Source: an uncultured Allobosea sp. (GTDB taxonomy: Bacteria > Pseudomonadota > Alphaproteobacteria > Rhizobiales > Beijerinckiaceae). Taken from it: 64,000 bases of DNA. A model generated the notes under the pieces. It was not told the DNA's origin, ran no database searches, and saw nothing but the letters and a program-made list of their open reading frames with translations. Shown piece after piece: positions 61,899 through 64,000 of the stretch; the first letter of the stretch is position 1; the number at the start of each line of letters is the position of its first letter. Both the position numbers and the translations under genes were made by a program. The DNA is taken from NCBI RefSeq assembly GCF_945957345.1, contig NZ_CAMFKW010000024.1, positions 1 through 64,000 on the forward strand. Reading direction: 5' to 3'.

Positions 61899-63278
61899 TC
61901 AGCCCTGCTTCCCCAACTGCCCGAGTTCGTGGAGCAGGGCCGCGCCTGTGCGCAGGCCGCTATAGAAGCAGTCCAGCGTCATGTTCTCGTTAGGGGCGTG
62001 GTTGGCCTCGTCGTGATTGGCGTAGGGCGTGACGAAGGCCGGGATGCCGAGCATCTTGGTGAAGACGTAGTTCGGCAGGCTGCCGAAGCCGGCCGGGATC
62101 AGCAGGGGCTCCTCGCCCTGGGCCGCCACGAAGGCACGGCGCAGCGGTGCGGTATAGGGCGAGGCGATCGAGGTCTTGGAGGGCTGCATGCCCTTTTCCT
62201 CGCAGATGAACTCGACTTCGGGCGCGTGCTTTTCGACGTGAGCCCGGACCTTGCGCAGGATGTCCTCCGGGTCCTGCGCCTCGACGAGGCGGATATCGCA
62301 TTTCACCAGCGCTTCGTTCGGCAGCACGGTCTTGGTGCCCGGCCCGCCATAGCCGCCATGGAAGCCGTTGATCGTCAGCGTCGGGCGGAAGCAGAGGCGC
62401 TCGTAGAACGGGCGATCCGCCGGCGCGTCGAGGCGGGTGAGACCGACGCCCTTCTTGAAGGCCTCGATGTCGAGCGGCAGGCGCGCGACCGCTTCCAGCT
62501 CCTCCGCCGTCGGCGGTTCGACGGCATCGTGCAGGCCCTCGATCGTGATTTCGCCTTCGGGATTCTTCATTGTTGCGAGCAGATGGACCAGCGTCCAGAT
62601 CGGGTTCGGCACGACGCCGCCGAAATTGCCGGAATGGACGTCGCGGCTGGCATGGCGGCAGCGCAGGTCGAAGGAGACGACGCCGCGGGAGCCGAACTTG
62701 ATCGAGGGCGCGCCGCTGGCATGGCGCGGCCCGTCGGCGGTGACGGCGAGGTCGGCCTTGAGCAGATGCGGGTTGGCGCGGACGAAGCCGGCGATATTCG
62801 GGCTGCCGATCTCCTCCTCGCCTTCCAGCACGAGGATGACGTTGCAGGGCAGCTCGCCATGGACCTTGAGATGGGATTCGATCGCGAGGATCTGGGCGAA
62901 ATGCTGGCCCTTGTTGTCGCCGACGCCGCGCGCATAGAGTCGGCCGTCGCGGATCGTCGGCTCGAACGGGGGCGAGACCCACTTGTCCAGCGGGTCCGGC
63001 GGCTGCACGTCGTAATGGCCGTAGAGCAGAACTGTCGGCTTGCCCGGCGCCTTCTCCCAGCGCGCGACGACGACCGGATGGCCTTCGGTCGGGACAAGGC
63101 TGGTTTCCAGGCCGATCCCGGTGAGCATGTCGACGAGCAGCAGGCCGACCTCGGCGATGCCGATATTCTCTGCGCTGATGCTGGGATGGCGCAGATACGC
63201 GATGAGGCGGTCGAGAAAGGCGCTGCGGTTGGTCTCGATATGGTCGAAGACCGCGGCGAGTGCGTCTGAGGAAGCCAT
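61899..63278 (-). CDS. M20 family dipeptidase
   Basis: 459 residues. Metal-binding blocks: YGHYDVQPPDPLDKW, ARGVGDNKGQHFAQ, VLEGEEEIGSPN (catalytic Glu) and the late HDEANHAPNE. The dimerisation domain is at about 200-330. M20 enzymes of this type cleave dipeptides and similar amides in the cytoplasm. Convergent with the crotonase gene. The ATG at 63278 was chosen; the frame is open to 63329. Confidence 0.92.
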   Translation of the reverse strand: MASSDALAAVFDHIETNRSAFLDRLIAYLRHPSISAENIGIAEVGLLLVDMLTGIGLETSLVPTEGHPVVVARWEKAPGKPTVLLYGHYDVQPPDPLDKWVSPPFEPTIRDGRLYARGVGDNKGQHFAQILAIESHLKVHGELPCNVILVLEGEEEIGSPNIAGFVRANPHLLKADLAVTADGPRHASGAPSIKFGSRGVVSFDLRCRHASRDVHSGNFGGVVPNPIWTLVHLLATMKNPEGEITIEGLHDAVEPPTAEELEAVARLPLDIEAFKKGVGLTRLDAPADRPFYERLCFRPTLTINGFHGGYGGPGTKTVLPNEALVKCDIRLVEAQDPEDILRKVRAHVEKHAPEVEFICEEKGMQPSKTSIASPYTAPLRRAFVAAQGEEPLLIPAGFGSLPNYVFTKMLGIPAFVTPYANHDEANHAPNENMTLDCFYSGLRTGAALLHELGQLGKQG

Positions 63279-63452
63279 GACGATGCCTGACAGGAGGGAA
63301 ACCGGGCCTCCCGCCGGGCGGGGGCGCAAGCGGAGGCCGTGCGGCCGCCAAGGGCAGCCTAGCCGTGGGGCCTGCGGCGCTCAAGCGCAGGCAGGGTGGT
63401 TGGGATAACTGGCTGCCTTGCGATTTTCGCTGGTCGGATGGGGGTTTGTATT

Positions 63453-63467
63453 GTTCTTGTTTTGTTC
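63453..63467 (+). promoter_or_regulatory. LexA (SOS) box, alphaproteobacterial type
   Basis: GTTC-TTGTTTT-GTTC is a perfect match to the alphaproteobacterial LexA consensus (GTTC-N7-GTTC). It ends 11 bases before the GTG start of the downstream gene, where bound repressor would block the promoter. Confidence 0.8.
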
Positions 63468-63478
63468 TATCATGGGAT

Positions 63479-64000
63479 GTGCAGCTCGTTCTCGACCTCG
63501 ACGGTGGGCGAGAGTTTCGGCCGCGAGAAGGCCACCGCCCGCCCCGCTATTTCTTCGCGCTCCTTCCGGATGCGGAAGCCAGAGCGCGGATCGACACGCT
63601 GGCGCGTGACTTGAGAGCGCGGCTTCGCGCCTCGGGCAAGTTTCGCGGGCCGGACAAATATCATGTGACCTTGCGCGGCATCGCCGTCCCCGATGGGCCG
63701 TTCGGGCAGAGCATCGCAATGGCGCGCTTGGTCGCCGCTGCGATCCGGAGGACATCCTTCGCCGTCATGTTCAATCAGGCCGGGAGCTTCGGAAAGCCGC
63801 CTAAATACGCATTTTCGTTGACGACGCGGGCGGATTTGCTCGCTGCCAACAGTTTGTCCGCCACGCTCCTTCATGAGTTACGGCATGCCGGACTCAAGGT
63901 CGATGGGTCGAGCTTCCAGCCGCATGTGACGCTGTTCTACGAAGGGCAACGTCGGGAGCCAATCGATGTGCCGGAACTGCGCTGGCAGGTGAGCGAGTTC
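63479..64000 (+). CDS. 2'-5' RNA ligase family (2H phosphoesterase) protein, 3' end outside the window
   Basis: 174 codons to the window edge. The two HxT motifs of 2H phosphoesterases are present: KYHVTLRGI at about 59-67 and FQPHVTLFYE at about 146-155; RYFFALLPDAEARARI is a typical start. Enzymes of this family join or open 2'-5' RNA bonds or cyclic phosphates. The GTG at 63479 is the likely start (VQLVLDLDGGREFR), though no strong ribosome site is seen. The LexA box lies just upstream. Confidence 0.85.
   Translation, partial: MQLVLDLDGGREFRPREGHRPPRYFFALLPDAEARARIDTLARDLRARLRASGKFRGPDKYHVTLRGIAVPDGPFGQSIAMARLVAAAIRRTSFAVMFNQAGSFGKPPKYAFSLTTRADLLAANSLSATLLHELRHAGLKVDGSSFQPHVTLFYEGQRREPIDVPELRWQVSEF

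Overview
The window is a high-GC stretch of an alphaproteobacterial chromosome, most likely Hyphomicrobiales and close to Bosea or its relatives. The reasons are the gene order argS - SPOR protein - nagZ - scpA - scpB - tatABC - serS - surE - pcm - LysM/LytM protein - DUF815 ATPase - yajC - secD - secF - Mth938 protein - squalene/phytoene-synthase-like protein, an alphaproteobacterial LexA box (GTTC-N7-GTTC), a FixK/FNR box, a phasin-like gene tail, many Tat signal peptides, and two families of dispersed palindromic repeats of the kind common in this order. I see no tRNA, rRNA, CRISPR array, transposase or prophage.

Region by region. 1-12.7 kb is a mixed accessory stretch: phasin-like tail, SCO1 copper chaperone, two L,D-transpeptidases (one with a degenerate active site), a PilZ protein behind an FNR-type box, a small methyltransferase, an altronate/galactarate dehydratase, a DoxX-like membrane protein, an aminotransferase, a sirtuin, a LysE exporter, a double cold-shock protein, an HD-GYP protein whose best start is a non-AUG codon, and an ErpA-type Fe-S protein. 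12.8-35.5 kb is the conserved housekeeping block: dNTP hydrolase, translation (argS, serS), chromosome segregation (scpAB), cell wall (nagZ, SPOR, NlpD-like), Tat and Sec export, and complex I assembly factors. Two orphan transport genes (a TRAP solute receptor and an ABC ATPase) sit inside it. 35.5-42.3 kb holds an MHS-family symporter, trmFO, a DUF1127 peptide, a small unknown protein and a His-rich heavy-metal P-type ATPase with a MerR-type promoter.

42.3-63.3 kb is the most interesting part: a roughly 21-kb catabolic island with three different M81 (MlrC-like) metallopeptidases, a D-amino-acid-type PLP lyase/deaminase, two dipeptide-type ABC import systems (one complete, one without ATPases), an IclR regulator, a GSA-aminomutase-like class III aminotransferase, a CoA-transferase, a crotonase and an M20 peptidase. 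Three intergenic regions inside it, which would drive four transcripts, carry the same operator (TGTTYC-N7-GRAACR) exactly 8 bp from a TTGAY(R/C) -35 element. I read it as one regulon for import and stepwise breakdown of an unusual peptide or acylated amino compound, possibly one with D- or beta-amino acids. The substrate is inference. The window ends in a 2'-5' RNA ligase-like gene behind a perfect LexA box.
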